DNA of 64,000 nt from positions 1 to 64,000 of the forward strand of contig NZ_JACIVH010000069.1 of NCBI RefSeq assembly GCF_014145615.1. Reading direction: 5' to 3'. How positions within the stretch are numbered: the stretch's first letter is position 1; each line of letters opens with the position of its first letter. Below the pieces are notes generated by a model, which was given only the letters and a program-made list of their open reading frames with translations, searched no databases and had not been told where the DNA came from. The position numbers were made by a program, and so were the translations under genes. This DNA is from Limosilactobacillus balticus (GTDB lineage Bacteria; Bacillota; Bacilli; Lactobacillales; Lactobacillaceae). Below are positions 8,361 to 17,370 of the stretch, one piece after another.

Positions 8361-10367
8361 TTATTCTTGTCTTTCAATAATTTTTACATCCCAAGGGGAT
8401 AATTTAATTTGATCATTCTCTTTAACTGGCTGATTAGCTCGAAGTTCAGTTCCATTCACTGGTAATTTAACTATGGTAACCTGATCACTATAGTTAAAAA
8501 TAAAGTCAATTTGGTGACCAAATTCATTGATTCCCGACTTTACGATAATTGGAAAATGCACGCCATAATTTGACTGTAGATCAATTCGGTGACAAATATG
8601 TTCTACTAATCTCTCAATCACTTCAACGTTAGCCCAACAACCAAGGTACCAGGTCATCCCCTGACCAAATCGATTTTCCGTAATCGCAGCGTAATCTTTC
8701 CAGTGATTATCGTAACCAGCGAGTACCTTTGCACTATCGCTAACCAGTAGTTCGGCCCACTGATCAATTGTTGTATCAACCCTCTTAAAAATTCCTGACC
8801 GATCAGCTAACTTTTCGCCATTTGGGTCAACAAACATCTCATAATGAGCGCCAATAGCTTCACTAATGATTCCAGGCTGCTGACAAGTCCGCACCTTGAC
8901 ATGTTGATCAGTAACACCATTCTTAAACGTATAAAGCACATGACCACCATTTTGAACATAGGTGTTTAGCTTCCACAGGAAGGCATCATCACTAACATAG
9001 AGCATTGGGACTACGATTAGGTCATAGTGATCAAGATCAATCGTTGATGGATTTAAGATATCTGTGCGAATGTTATGACGATAAAATGCATCATAGAGTC
9101 GTCGAAAGACGTCATTATACTTATCCTTGCCAATACCAAATTCCATCCAATTACTACTAGTTGCAGTTAAGCTTTCATTGTCAACTACAAATGCTACTCG
9201 TGAATTGATCTTAAGGTTAATTAGTTTAGGTGAAAGACGTTGGAAGTCTTGGCCAACTTTTTTGGCCTCATTGTAAACTGGATTTGGAGCAAAATCATGA
9301 CTTAAAAGTCCCTTCCAGTAAGTCTCAAATGAGTTATGAATTGAGTGCCAGTGCCAGTATTCAACCATGTTGGCACCAGTAGCTACATGACTAAAAGTCA
9401 TTTGATACAATTGTCCTGGATATGGCGTCCAATTCTTAAAAGCCTGAGCTTGGGTTTCCATTACTAAGTAGTTTTGCATTTTAATGCTTCGAGCTTCGTC
9501 ACCGGCAAATGATAACTCAGCACCAGTTAACTGGCGCTGTGCTGGGTGGTAAACATCGATTCCTACGACATCCAAGCACTTTGCTGCTGCAAAATGGTTA
9601 ACATTTGGTTGAATACCATATGAAAACCCACGCCATTCAAAGTCAAAGTTGTGGGTAATAAATTGGTTTCGATGCTTATATTCATTTACGATTCGTGCTT
9701 GCCAAATAAGGTAATCCGTCACCAGTTGACGTTGGTACTTAGAAAATTCCCCAGCTAAACTACCATTAATCGTCCCGCTAACAGAAGGAAAATCTTCCCA
9801 TGCATTAATCCGATTTGACCAGTAATCTAGGCCAAAATCATAGTTAAATTGGTCCAAGTCACCATTGTACTTGTTCTTAATATATTCAACAAAGCCACGT
9901 TGAACGTTTTCGCTGGAAGTGCCATAATGTTTGGTTTCATTATCAATCTGGTAGCCAATTACATTATCATACTTTGCAGTAATCGCCATCATATGGCGGA
10001 TAATCCGTTCAGCATAGTAACGATAGATTGGGCTAGTGATATCCATAATCTGCCGTGCACCATATGGCTTGCGCTGTCCATCGTTTTCAACCAGTACCTC
10101 TGGATATTTCTTTGCTAACCAAGTGGGAAAAGCATAAGTTGGTGTTCCCACAATCACATTCATTCCCGCCGCCTGCATTTTATCCAAAACATAGGTAAGC
10201 TTTGAAAAATTAAACTGACCATCCTGAGGCTCATAAGTACTCCAAGTACTTTCACCGATCCGGACGACGTTTATCCCAGCTATCTGCATCATCTCAATAT
10301 CCTTATTAATTCGGTCATATGGAAGATATTCAAAGTAATAAGCAACCCCATATAATAACTGTTTCAT
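8361..10367 (-). CDS. GH42 family beta-galactosidase-like enzyme
   Basis: Retaining glycosidase of 668 residues: catalytic barrel to about residue 380, then a trimerisation (glutamine-amidotransferase-like) domain and a short beta C-terminal domain. Acid/base Glu144 is in YQIDNET and nucleophile Glu304 in LVMETQ. No signal peptide, so intracellular. GH42 enzymes cut beta-1,3/1,4/1,6-galactosides and some arabinopyranosides; the surrounding glycosidases suggest plant oligosaccharides rather than lactose. First gene of the GH42-MFS-GH5 operon, with a perfect cre in its leader and a divergent AraC-type regulator. Confidence 0.9.
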   Translation of the reverse strand: MKQLLYGVAYYFEYLPYDRINKDIEMMQIAGINVVRIGESTWSTYEPQDGQFNFSKLTYVLDKMQAAGMNVIVGTPTYAFPTWLAKKYPEVLVENDGQRKPYGARQIMDITSPIYRYYAERIIRHMMAITAKYDNVIGYQIDNETKHYGTSSENVQRGFVEYIKNKYNGDLDQFNYDFGLDYWSNRINAWEDFPSVSGTINGSLAGEFSKYQRQLVTDYLIWQARIVNEYKHRNQFITHNFDFEWRGFSYGIQPNVNHFAAAKCLDVVGIDVYHPAQRQLTGAELSFAGDEARSIKMQNYLVMETQAQAFKNWTPYPGQLYQMTFSHVATGANMVEYWHWHSIHNSFETYWKGLLSHDFAPNPVYNEAKKVGQDFQRLSPKLINLKINSRVAFVVDNESLTATSSNWMEFGIGKDKYNDVFRRLYDAFYRHNIRTDILNPSTIDLDHYDLIVVPMLYVSDDAFLWKLNTYVQNGGHVLYTFKNGVTDQHVKVRTCQQPGIISEAIGAHYEMFVDPNGEKLADRSGIFKRVDTTIDQWAELLVSDSAKVLAGYDNHWKDYAAITENRFGQGMTWYLGCWANVEVIERLVEHICHRIDLQSNYGVHFPIIVKSGINEFGHQIDFIFNYSDQVTIVKLPVNGTELRANQPVKENDQIKLSPWDVKIIERQE

Positions 10368-10393
10368 TGGTCATTTTCCTTTCAATCATTGTT

Positions 10394-10407
10394 TGAAATC
10401 GATTTCA
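10394..10407. promoter_or_regulatory. Perfect palindromic cre (GH42 operon)
   Basis: TGAAATCGATTTCA fits every defined position of TGWAANCGNTNWCA and is fully self-complementary. About 27 bases upstream of the GH42 start, so a repressing or roadblock position. Confidence 0.75.
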
Positions 10408-10422
10408 TTTGACTACTATTTT

Positions 10423-10436
10423 ATTATCGTGATAAT
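10423..10436. promoter_or_regulatory. Palindrome in divergent GH42 / AraC promoter region
   Basis: ATTATC-GT-GATAAT, six-base arms. A candidate operator for one of the divergent genes; a degenerate cre-like string (TGTAAGCATATTCA) follows at 10436-10449. Confidence 0.35.
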
Positions 10437-10494
10437 GTAAGCATATTCATAGATCATAACCTAGGTAAATTTGTCCCTTTTTGAGGTATTAATT

Positions 10495-11388
10495 ATGAAA
10501 CCATATCAATCCACGATTCTTTGTAACGCAATTCGCTTACCTGCCCTTAATTGGCAACTAAGTTTTTTTGGTGGTCATTGCCAACAGGTTAAGGCGGGAT
10601 GGCACATCGGTACTGAACGTCATCTAGCCTTTGAACTGATTCAGGTTTTATCTGGTGCCGAACGGGTGAATCTAGCACAGCATGTATTTATCCTTAACGC
10701 CGGTGATATTCTCATAATTCCGCCAAATTTGGAACACGATATTACCTGTCTTAAAGAGATGGATTATTTTAACTTCCACTTTTCTTTAGATGACCAACTG
10801 TTAAGTACCCAACTGATTGAGCACGGCTTAATCTACTACCCACAATCCACCCCACAAAATAAGGAACTATTGCCAAGTCTCACCACCCTTTACCAATTAA
10901 TTAGGCCTGACATGAAATATACATTCGCAACCAAACTTAATATTCAAAAGTTCTTTACTGATTTTCTTATTGTTTTGAACCAACAAACTGCTCATCATGA
11001 GAAAAATACTAGGCTTACTAAACTTAAGTATGCAGGAATGATTGCTAGTAACCTTCAACAACAGTTAAAAAATCAGATTTACAATTTCACGCAACAAGGA
11101 ATTGACCCACAGACTACTAATACAATCACTATTAAGAACGTAATTGGTAAGGCCCAAATTAGTCTTAGCTATGGTACAGAAGTTTTTCGCGATGTCTATG
11201 GGATATCACCGCGAGCTTATCTATCAGAGTTAAAGCTATCAGAGGCTAAGCATCTGCTTATGATTCCAAATTTTAGTATTTCAGATATTAGTACGGTCCT
11301 TGGCTATACTGAACAATCTCACTTTACTCGGCAATTTAAGCGGTGGATGGGAATGACTCCTAATCAATTTCGGAATCATAATCTTTAA
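10495..11388 (+). CDS. AraC-family transcriptional regulator (GH42 operon)
   Basis: Cupin-type sensor domain at the N-terminus (GDILIIPPNLEHDI near residue 86-99) and a C-terminal two-HTH AraC domain (LSYGTEVFRDVYGISPRAYLSELKLSEAKHLL, then DISTVLGYTEQSHFTRQFKRWMGMTPNQFR). The ATG at 10495 is chosen over a TTG eight codons earlier because GAGG is eight bases before it; this gives 297 residues. Divergent from the GH42-MFS-GH5 operon and so probably its activator, responding to a sugar. Its stop overlaps the end of the convergent GH43 gene by four bases, leaving no room for a terminator. Confidence 0.9.
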   Translation: MKPYQSTILCNAIRLPALNWQLSFFGGHCQQVKAGWHIGTERHLAFELIQVLSGAERVNLAQHVFILNAGDILIIPPNLEHDITCLKEMDYFNFHFSLDDQLLSTQLIEHGLIYYPQSTPQNKELLPSLTTLYQLIRPDMKYTFATKLNIQKFFTDFLIVLNQQTAHHEKNTRLTKLKYAGMIASNLQQQLKNQIYNFTQQGIDPQTTNTITIKNVIGKAQISLSYGTEVFRDVYGISPRAYLSELKLSEAKHLLMIPNFSISDISTVLGYTEQSHFTRQFKRWMGMTPNQFRNHNL

Positions 11389-13034
11389 AGATGGTTAGTC
11401 ACTTGATAATATTCAAATTCTCCAAAAGACTGATGTTCATAAGCATCCACTGCCCCAATAAAATTGAAAAGACCTGTAAAGCCACCAATTTCTCCTGGTT
11501 CACCATTAACTCCTTCATCTGAAAGATAAGAAAGATCAAATTGTTTAGCAAGCTGTTGCCAATTTTCAGTTTCGGCTAAGCGGTAAAAAACTGTCGCCAG
11601 CCCTAACTCATAATGCAATTTAAGTTCAACCTTCTCATTTGAAATAACTACCTCATCGTTGTAGTAATCAATTCGTTTGCCTTGTTTAGCTTGTAAAATT
11701 CTTAAAACTGTCTGCTTTTCATTATCAGATTGACAAAGACGCACATAGAACCAGTTATTCGCGTCGTAGTAAAAGCCAGCACCCGCTGTTTCAGAATAAT
11801 GCTTAGGATGAAAAGTTACTTTAGTTTGAAGATCATAGTTTAATGAAGTGGCACGAGTCCCCATAATTGACGGCGATACTTGTGAAAAGAAGGAGTTTCG
11901 ACCACTAATTAGTAATTTTTCATCAGTAACTTGTACCCATTCATTACTCTGCCCATGATAAGGGGTCATAAATCGTTGATCGTAGTGACCGTTGGTAAAA
12001 TGGTCATCAATGTTAAAGAATTGCCAGTCTTGTTTAACTTCTGCTGGGACTTCAACTATTGACTTAGCTAAGTTGCTCCCATCAGCCATTTCTAACCATC
12101 CTTCTTCATTCCATCGCATCTTTTGTAATGATGTTTCTCGCCCTAGAGGATTTAATTTTTTTCCTGGTAACGGTCGTGACATTAGGTGAGCAAGATACCA
12201 TTGACGGTCTGGAGTTTCCACTAGGGAGCCATGTCCAGACTTCTGCAATTTAGACTGTGGATTATACATTTCAAAGTGTCCAGCATCCGGATTACCAAGA
12301 GAGAACAAGTGACGTGGTGATGAAGTTACAATCGGTTCACCAGTTGGATCTGGTTCATATGGCCCAAAGATTTCTTTAGCACGCCCTACTTCAACTCCGT
12401 GAGCATAGCCAGTTCCTCCCGATGCCAATAACAGATAATAATAACCATCATGTTTATAAATTTGCGGTGCTTCAACACATCCCCGAGTAGTAAAACCTGT
12501 TGTAACTCGATGCCAATCGCCAACCTTCCCTGTTATTAAATTAACCTCAGCGATTACTATGTGACCAGGAGCTTGATAGCCCACTCGAGTTTCCCATTCC
12601 AAAACTGCGGCATAGTGTTTACCGTCACTATCATGAAATAGCGATGGATCAAAACCAATTGAAGTTAGATATTGCGGTTTTGACCACGGACCAGTAATCT
12701 GATCGGCTGACATAATATAACTTTCTGCATTGAACTCTCGGCCAGCCATGTTTTGAACATGACAATATGCTAGCCAGAACTTTTTCTGATTTGCATCATA
12801 CGAAAGATGAGGTGCCCAGATTCCAGCCGGTGTATTTGTTCCTTGGAGATCCACATCTTTATCGCTTAAAGCATATGTTAATAGTCGCCAATTCACTAAA
12901 TTCTTTGAGTGAAAAATTTGAATAGCCGGCTTCCAATGAAAAGTTGATGTTGCAATGTAATAATCTTCACCTACTCTCAAAATTGAGGGATCGGGTGCCA
13001 TTCCAGGAATTATCGGATTCTTGATTTCATTCAA
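11385..13034 (-). CDS. GH43 family beta-xylosidase
   Basis: Inverting glycosidase of 549 residues that releases xylose (some members arabinose) from short xylo-oligosaccharides in the cytosol. Five-bladed propeller domain with base Asp15 (APDPS), modulator Asp129 (FDPS) and acid Glu188 (CVEAPQIY), then a C-terminal beta-sandwich (about 340-545) as in two-domain GH43 xylosidases. Preceded by AGGAGGAG. The upstream region has a XylR-type palindrome and a cre, and a divergent AraC gene, so it looks xylose-induced and glucose-repressed. Confidence 0.92.
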   Translation of the reverse strand: MNEIKNPIIPGMAPDPSILRVGEDYYIATSTFHWKPAIQIFHSKNLVNWRLLTYALSDKDVDLQGTNTPAGIWAPHLSYDANQKKFWLAYCHVQNMAGREFNAESYIMSADQITGPWSKPQYLTSIGFDPSLFHDSDGKHYAAVLEWETRVGYQAPGHIVIAEVNLITGKVGDWHRVTTGFTTRGCVEAPQIYKHDGYYYLLLASGGTGYAHGVEVGRAKEIFGPYEPDPTGEPIVTSSPRHLFSLGNPDAGHFEMYNPQSKLQKSGHGSLVETPDRQWYLAHLMSRPLPGKKLNPLGRETSLQKMRWNEEGWLEMADGSNLAKSIVEVPAEVKQDWQFFNIDDHFTNGHYDQRFMTPYHGQSNEWVQVTDEKLLISGRNSFFSQVSPSIMGTRATSLNYDLQTKVTFHPKHYSETAGAGFYYDANNWFYVRLCQSDNEKQTVLRILQAKQGKRIDYYNDEVVISNEKVELKLHYELGLATVFYRLAETENWQQLAKQFDLSYLSDEGVNGEPGEIGGFTGLFNFIGAVDAYEHQSFGEFEYYQVTNHL

Positions 13035-13077
13035 TTTCTTCTCCTCCTAATTATTCTTATGGTATAGGTTCAGTAAG

Positions 13078-13098
13078 TTAGTTTGTTTATTGAATTAA
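13078..13098. promoter_or_regulatory. XylR-type operator, GH43 promoter
   Basis: 21-bp imperfect palindrome: left half TTAGTTTGTT, right half ending ATTAA. Same left half as the xylA operator (TTAGTTTGT). Lies between the probable -10 (TATACT, minus strand, 13107-13112) and the start codon. Confidence 0.6.
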
Positions 13099-13118
13099 TT
13101 TACAGTAGTATAATATTA

Positions 13119-13132
13119 TGTAAGCGAATTCA
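13119..13132 (+). promoter_or_regulatory. cre site, GH43 / AraC divergent promoters
   Basis: TGTAAGCGAATTCA, one deviation from consensus, just upstream of the GH43 -10. Confidence 0.6.
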
Positions 13133-13206
13133 TATCAATGTAATTAAATTTACAACACTAAATTTTCATCTATATAAGTAAGAAATGTAACTTTAGGAGA
13201 AAAATT

Positions 13207-14034
13207 ATGAATAGTAGTCATCATGAAAATGTTATTGTCAATACTAAGCTCGGCATTCGTTTTTGGAAATCAGCAGTTGATTCAAATGGATATGTACCTT
13301 TTCACTGGCATAGTAGTATTGAAATCGTATGTGTTATTGATGGAAAGCTTTTGTTCACTATTAATGGAAAAACTTATAAAGTTGGGGCAAATGAGTTCAT
13401 AATTGTTCCTTCTGGGGTAGTTCATGATGTTACAAATTCGCCGAACATTGCTTATGTACTTCAAATTCCACTTTCTGCTTTAGCACAATATATAGATCAT
13501 CCAGAACAAGTTGATTTTCAAAATGGCGTAACCACGACGATCACTTATAAAACAATTGTTAGTCTAATTAAAGAATTAGGTAATTTGATTTGTTCTCAAC
13601 CTCTTGGATTTCGTTTTGATAGTGAGATAGTTTTTTTACAACTTCTAAAACTAATTTTTACAAAACTGGTTTCTAAAACCCCACTGCAAACAAGCAATAA
13701 TCGCTTAAAAGATATTATTATTTTCATTAATAAACATTATTATCAGAAACTATCCGTTAATGGTTTAGCTAAAAAATTTGGATATAATCCAAGCTATCTA
13801 TCCCGACTTTTTAAGGAACAAACTGGTATATCATTAATAAATTACATTTATGAAGTAAAAATTAACCAGTTTTATCAAGATATCATTAATACAAATATCC
13901 CAATTAAAGAACTATTATTAAAGAATGGTTTAACGAATATGCGAACTGCCAGAAAAGACTTTAAAAACATGTTTGGTGTATTGCCAAATGATATTCGCCG
14001 AAAAAATATTCTTAATATACAAAAAAAGGATTAA
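13207..14034 (+). CDS. AraC-family transcriptional regulator (beside GH43)
   Basis: 275 residues: small cupin sensor (VPFHWHSSIEIVCVIDGKL near 30-48, and VPSGVVHDV) and an AraC DNA-binding domain (LSVNGLAKKFGYNPSYLSRLFKEQTG). The second HTH is poorly conserved (IKELLLKNGLTNMRTARKDFKNMFG), lacking the usual GF.d...F..FK pattern in part, so it may be a weakened or diverged binder. Strong RBS (TTAGGAG). Divergent from GH43 and the likely local activator. More AT-rich than its neighbours by eye. Confidence 0.85.
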   Translation: MNSSHHENVIVNTKLGIRFWKSAVDSNGYVPFHWHSSIEIVCVIDGKLLFTINGKTYKVGANEFIIVPSGVVHDVTNSPNIAYVLQIPLSALAQYIDHPEQVDFQNGVTTTITYKTIVSLIKELGNLICSQPLGFRFDSEIVFLQLLKLIFTKLVSKTPLQTSNNRLKDIIIFINKHYYQKLSVNGLAKKFGYNPSYLSRLFKEQTGISLINYIYEVKINQFYQDIINTNIPIKELLLKNGLTNMRTARKDFKNMFGVLPNDIRRKNILNIQKKD

Positions 14035-14070
14035 ACATCAGCATTTTCAACATAATGTTTAATCCTTTTT
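14023..14070. terminator. Bidirectional terminator, AraC / xylB
   Basis: Perfect 16-bp stem AAAAAGGATTAAACAT (14023-14038) with 14055-14070. It includes the AraC stop codon and abuts the xylB stop. Confidence 0.85.
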
Positions 14071-14071
14071 A

Positions 14072-15580
14072 TTAATCCCAACTATTTCGTAATTTCATAA
14101 TATCGTGACTAAGATCTTTAGTTTGGTCATAAACACGATGATATATCTTATAGAGCTCATTATATTTTACTACTATTTCTGGTTGCGGATCATAGGTCTT
14201 GCCAAAATGAACGAACTTCTTCGCACAATCTTGAAGTGAATCAAACCATCCCAGACCTACTGCAGCTAACATCGCAGCACCGAGACCTGGCCCCTGTTCA
14301 TTTGTTAATGAAACTACTTTTTTATTAAAGATATTAGCTTGTAGTTGCAGCCAAAATTCACTCTTAGCTCCACCACCAATAGCGACAACCGTATCAAAAT
14401 CTTGACCATGTTGATCATAAATATTTAGAATATCGCGGAAACTAAAAGTAATACCTTCAATTACTGAACGAACAAAATCATACTTGTTTTGCATACTGTC
14501 AACACCGATAAAGCTCCCCCGAACATCAGCATCAGCGTATGGCGTTCGCTCACCGACAAGGTATGGCGTAAAAATCAAACCGTTAGCTCCCAATGGCCGT
14601 TCAGATGCCCTATTAACCATTGCTGTGAAATCTTCATCTTTTGCAAAAGTATGTTTGAACCAATTTAACGAATGCCCCGCAGCTAGCGTAACCCCCATTG
14701 AATAGTAAGTATCAGGAATTGCATGACACTCATACTGTAAGGCACCGTGATAATTTACATTTGCATCGGGCTCATATTTCAAAACCACGCCTGATGTTCC
14801 AATACTGCTCATTACCATATTTGGCTTTAGAATACCTGCTCCAACGGCTCCACAAGCATTATCACCGCCACCGCCAAAAACTTTAGTGGTCGTCTTTAAT
14901 CCTGAGAACATCGAATAAGAATCAGTAACCGTCCCCGCTTCATCAATTGAACGAATTAATGGGGGACACATCGACATAGAGATGCCAAATTCATCGCAGA
15001 TTTCTTTACTCCAAGTATTCTTCTTGATATCAAATAGGACTGTTCCGGTGGCATCGGAATAATCTATTGCCTGTTTATCAGTCATTACATAACGAACATA
15101 ATCTTTAGGCAATAAGAAACTTTTTGCTTTTGCCCAAATCTCTGGTTCATTTTCTTTAACCCACAAAAGCTTAGGTAAAGTGAATCCTTCCAAGGCACGG
15201 TTACCAGTAATCTCAATAAATTTATCGCCCAGCTTTTCTTTAATTTCTTCACATTGCTTAGTCGTCCGTGTATCATTCCATAGCATCGCTGGTCGCAATA
15301 CTTGTCCATTAGCATCCAGCAAAACCAGCCCGTGCATTTGTCCTGAGAATGAGATTCCATCAATTTCTTCAGCCTTTAATCCGTCTCTTAAAATTAATCG
15401 ATCAATTGCAATCGTTGTTCCATAAAGCCAATCTCGCGGGTCTTGTTCGCTGTAGCCAGGATGAGGCTGATGGAGATCATAGCCATAGCTTTGTTGCGCA
15501 ACAATTTTGCCATCACGGTCCATCGCTGAAACCTTGACTGCACTTGTACCTAGGTCGACCCCAATTACATATTCGTTCAT
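14072..15580 (-). CDS. xylB: Xylulokinase
   Basis: Phosphorylates D-xylulose to xylulose-5-phosphate, feeding the phosphoketolase route. FGGY-family kinase of 502 residues: phosphate-binding start [11 protein letters not shown] (residues 8-18), MHGLVLLD near 80, WNDTRT near 102-107, [14 protein letters not shown] near 235-248, and [16 protein letters not shown] near 400. Separated from xylA by a hairpin of only moderate strength, so xylB is probably read from the xylA promoter at a reduced level. Confidence 0.95.
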   Translation of the reverse strand: MNEYVIGVDLGTSAVKVSAMDRDGKIVAQQSYGYDLHQPHPGYSEQDPRDWLYGTTIAIDRLILRDGLKAEEIDGISFSGQMHGLVLLDANGQVLRPAMLWNDTRTTKQCEEIKEKLGDKFIEITGNRALEGFTLPKLLWVKENEPEIWAKAKSFLLPKDYVRYVMTDKQAIDYSDATGTVLFDIKKNTWSKEICDEFGISMSMCPPLIRSIDEAGTVTDSYSMFSGLKTTTKVFGGGGDNACGAVGAGILKPNMVMSSIGTSGVVLKYEPDANVNYHGALQYECHAIPDTYYSMGVTLAAGHSLNWFKHTFAKDEDFTAMVNRASERPLGANGLIFTPYLVGERTPYADADVRGSFIGVDSMQNKYDFVRSVIEGITFSFRDILNIYDQHGQDFDTVVAIGGGAKSEFWLQLQANIFNKKVVSLTNEQGPGLGAAMLAAVGLGWFDSLQDCAKKFVHFGKTYDPQPEIVVKYNELYKIYHRVYDQTKDLSHDIMKLRNSWD

Positions 15581-15605
15581 TATAATTTCATTCCCTTCTT
15601 AACCA

Positions 15606-15643
15606 AAAAGGGTCGGGGCAAAGTTGATTGCCTCGGCCCTTTT
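15606..15643. terminator. Hairpin between xylA and xylB
   Basis: 15-base arms (15606-15620 and 15629-15643). Pairing is complete with two G-U on the plus strand, but has two A-C mismatches on the minus strand, where transcription from xylA runs; TTTTTGG follows on the minus strand. Likely a partial terminator or processing site. Confidence 0.55.
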
Positions 15644-15713
15644 ATTATATGACTTTTTTCCGTACTGAGTGAATGCTTGTCATGTTGTAGTTTTTTGGAT
15701 TGATAGGAGATGT

Positions 15714-17063
15714 TTACTTAGCAAGCGTTTCAATCATGTAGTGGTTAATTGTGTCTTTAATTTCTTCAAGATGGTCTGAATGTGTGGCTGCTAACAATTC
15801 GCTTTGTGGAGTATCAATTACTTTTTCTTCAAGACTAGCAAAGTTTTCATTACCGTCTTCAATACTCTTACCTAAGCCTTCATCCCATGTGGAGTAACGT
15901 TCTTTAATAATATCATCTAAGAAACCGTCTTCCTTCATAGCAGCAGCAACCCGTAAACCAGCAGCAAAGCTATCCATACCAACAATGTGACCATAGAAGA
16001 GATCTACAGGCTTAAACGATGTCCGACGTGGTTTTGCATCAAAGTTTAATCCACCACGAGGTCCAATGCTACCGTTTTGAATAACTTCCCACATAGCAGC
16101 AGTAGTTTCATAAAGGTTAGATGGATATTCATCGATATCCCAACCAATTAACTTATCACCTTGGTTGGCATCAAGAGAACCAAGCAATCCTGCTTCACGA
16201 GCAACCCGAATTTCGTGTTGGTACGTGTGACCAGCTAAGTTAGCATGGTTACCTTCAAGGTTAAGCTTAAAGTCCTTATCAAGACCATATTCACGCATGA
16301 AGTTGATTGTTGTTGCAGCATCAAAGTCATATTGGTGAGTAGTTGGTTCCTTTGGCTTTGGTTCAAGAAGCATTTGAGCGTCAAAACCAATTTCATTAGC
16401 GTAATCTTTAGCCATGTGGAAGAACTTAGCAATATGAGATTGTTCACGCTTCATATCTGTGTTCCAAAGTGATTCATATCCTTCACGTCCACCCCAGAAT
16501 ACATAGTTCTCTGAACCAACGCGCTTACCAACTTCAAGACTGTGCTTTAATTGAGCAGCAGCATAAGCGTAAATTTCTGCTGAAGGAGCAGTACCAGCAC
16601 CTTCTAAGAACCGTGGATTTGTAAAGAGGTTTGAAGTATTCCAAAGAACTTTCATGCCGGTAGCTTTTTGATATTCAACAATCTTATCAACTACTCGATC
16701 CAAATTCTTGTTTGTTTCGCGAAGTGTGTCACCTTCTGGAGCTAAATCACGATCGTGGAAGCAAAGGAAATCAACACCTAATTTGTTATAAAATTCGAAT
16801 GCATAATCAACCTTTGCTAAAGCGCAATCCATTGGGTCACTGTATTTGTCATATGGACGTTGAGCAGTTCCATCACCGAATGGGTCAACTAACCGTTGAT
16901 CGAATGTGTGCCAATATGCGACTGAGAAACGAAGCCAATCCTTCATTTTCTTACCTAAAATTACTTCATCTGGGTTGTAGTATTGGTAGAACAAACCAGA
17001 CTTAATACTTTTATGTGGTCCCTCGTATTCAATTTTATCAATATCATTCCATAAATCAGCCAT
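15714..17063 (-). CDS. xylA: Xylose isomerase
   Basis: Converts D-xylose to D-xylulose with two divalent metals. 449 residues, class II type (long N-terminal segment). His103 and Asp106 in FLCFHDRD are the ring-opening pair; metal ligands lie in [10 protein letters not shown] near 231-240, [17 protein letters not shown] and SLDANQGD near 295-304. The promoter (TTTACA / TATATT) is followed by a XylR-type palindrome at the transcript start. Central gene of the pentose module. Confidence 0.97.
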   Translation of the reverse strand: MADLWNDIDKIEYEGPHKSIKSGLFYQYYNPDEVILGKKMKDWLRFSVAYWHTFDQRLVDPFGDGTAQRPYDKYSDPMDCALAKVDYAFEFYNKLGVDFLCFHDRDLAPEGDTLRETNKNLDRVVDKIVEYQKATGMKVLWNTSNLFTNPRFLEGAGTAPSAEIYAYAAAQLKHSLEVGKRVGSENYVFWGGREGYESLWNTDMKREQSHIAKFFHMAKDYANEIGFDAQMLLEPKPKEPTTHQYDFDAATTINFMREYGLDKDFKLNLEGNHANLAGHTYQHEIRVAREAGLLGSLDANQGDKLIGWDIDEYPSNLYETTAAMWEVIQNGSIGPRGGLNFDAKPRRTSFKPVDLFYGHIVGMDSFAAGLRVAAAMKEDGFLDDIIKERYSTWDEGLGKSIEDGNENFASLEEKVIDTPQSELLAATHSDHLEEIKDTINHYMIETLAK

Positions 17064-17083
17064 ATTTACGGCCTCCCATCCAT

Positions 17084-17104
17084 TTAGTTTGTATAAACAA
17101 CTAA
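17084..17104. promoter_or_regulatory. XylR operator, xylA
   Basis: Palindrome with left half TTAGTTTGTA and right half AAACAACTAA, very close to known XylR sites of Firmicutes (TTAGTTTGTT type). It lies just downstream of the xylA -10, a repressor position. Confidence 0.75.
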
Positions 17105-17116
17105 CTTACAATTATT

Positions 17117-17145
17117 AATATATACCCTTAAAGCAATTTTGTAAA
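17117..17145 (-). promoter_or_regulatory. xylA promoter
   Basis: Minus strand TTTACA (17140-17145), 17-base spacer, TATATT (17117-17122). Confidence 0.55.
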
Positions 17146-17189
17146 CCCTTTCTTTGTGATTTTACGTATAAAATCACAAAGAAAGGGTT
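17144..17189. repeat. Perfect 21-bp hairpin upstream of xylA promoter
   Basis: Arms 17144-17164 and 17169-17189 are fully complementary with a CGTA loop. The left arm overlaps the xylA -35. It may be a further terminator for the GH120 operon or a protein site; no clear T-run follows. Confidence 0.7.
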
Positions 17190-17234
17190 ACATATCAATA
17201 CCAAACGTCTATAGCCCATTAATTTATTCAATTA

Positions 17235-17270
17235 AAAAATACCCCCTACATTTTCATAGGAAGTATTTTT
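17235..17270 (-). terminator. Terminator 2 of the transporter-GH120 operon
   Basis: 14-bp stem (17235-17248 with 17257-17270) that pairs fully only as minus-strand RNA (two G-U), followed by a T-run on that strand. Confidence 0.7.
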
Positions 17271-17299
17271 AGTCAACCATACCAGTTGACAGATATCCG

Positions 17300-17334
17300 A
17301 AAAACCGAACCACAATTAAAGAAATTATAGTTCG
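17300..17334 (-). terminator. Terminator 1 of the transporter-GH120 operon
   Basis: 12-bp stem (17306-17317 with 17323-17334), complete as minus-strand RNA with two G-U pairs, then GGTTTTT. About 37 bases after the GH120 stop. Confidence 0.75.
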
Positions 17335-17370
17335 CTTTTTTCTTATTAGGTAAATTTTTTAATTTATTAT

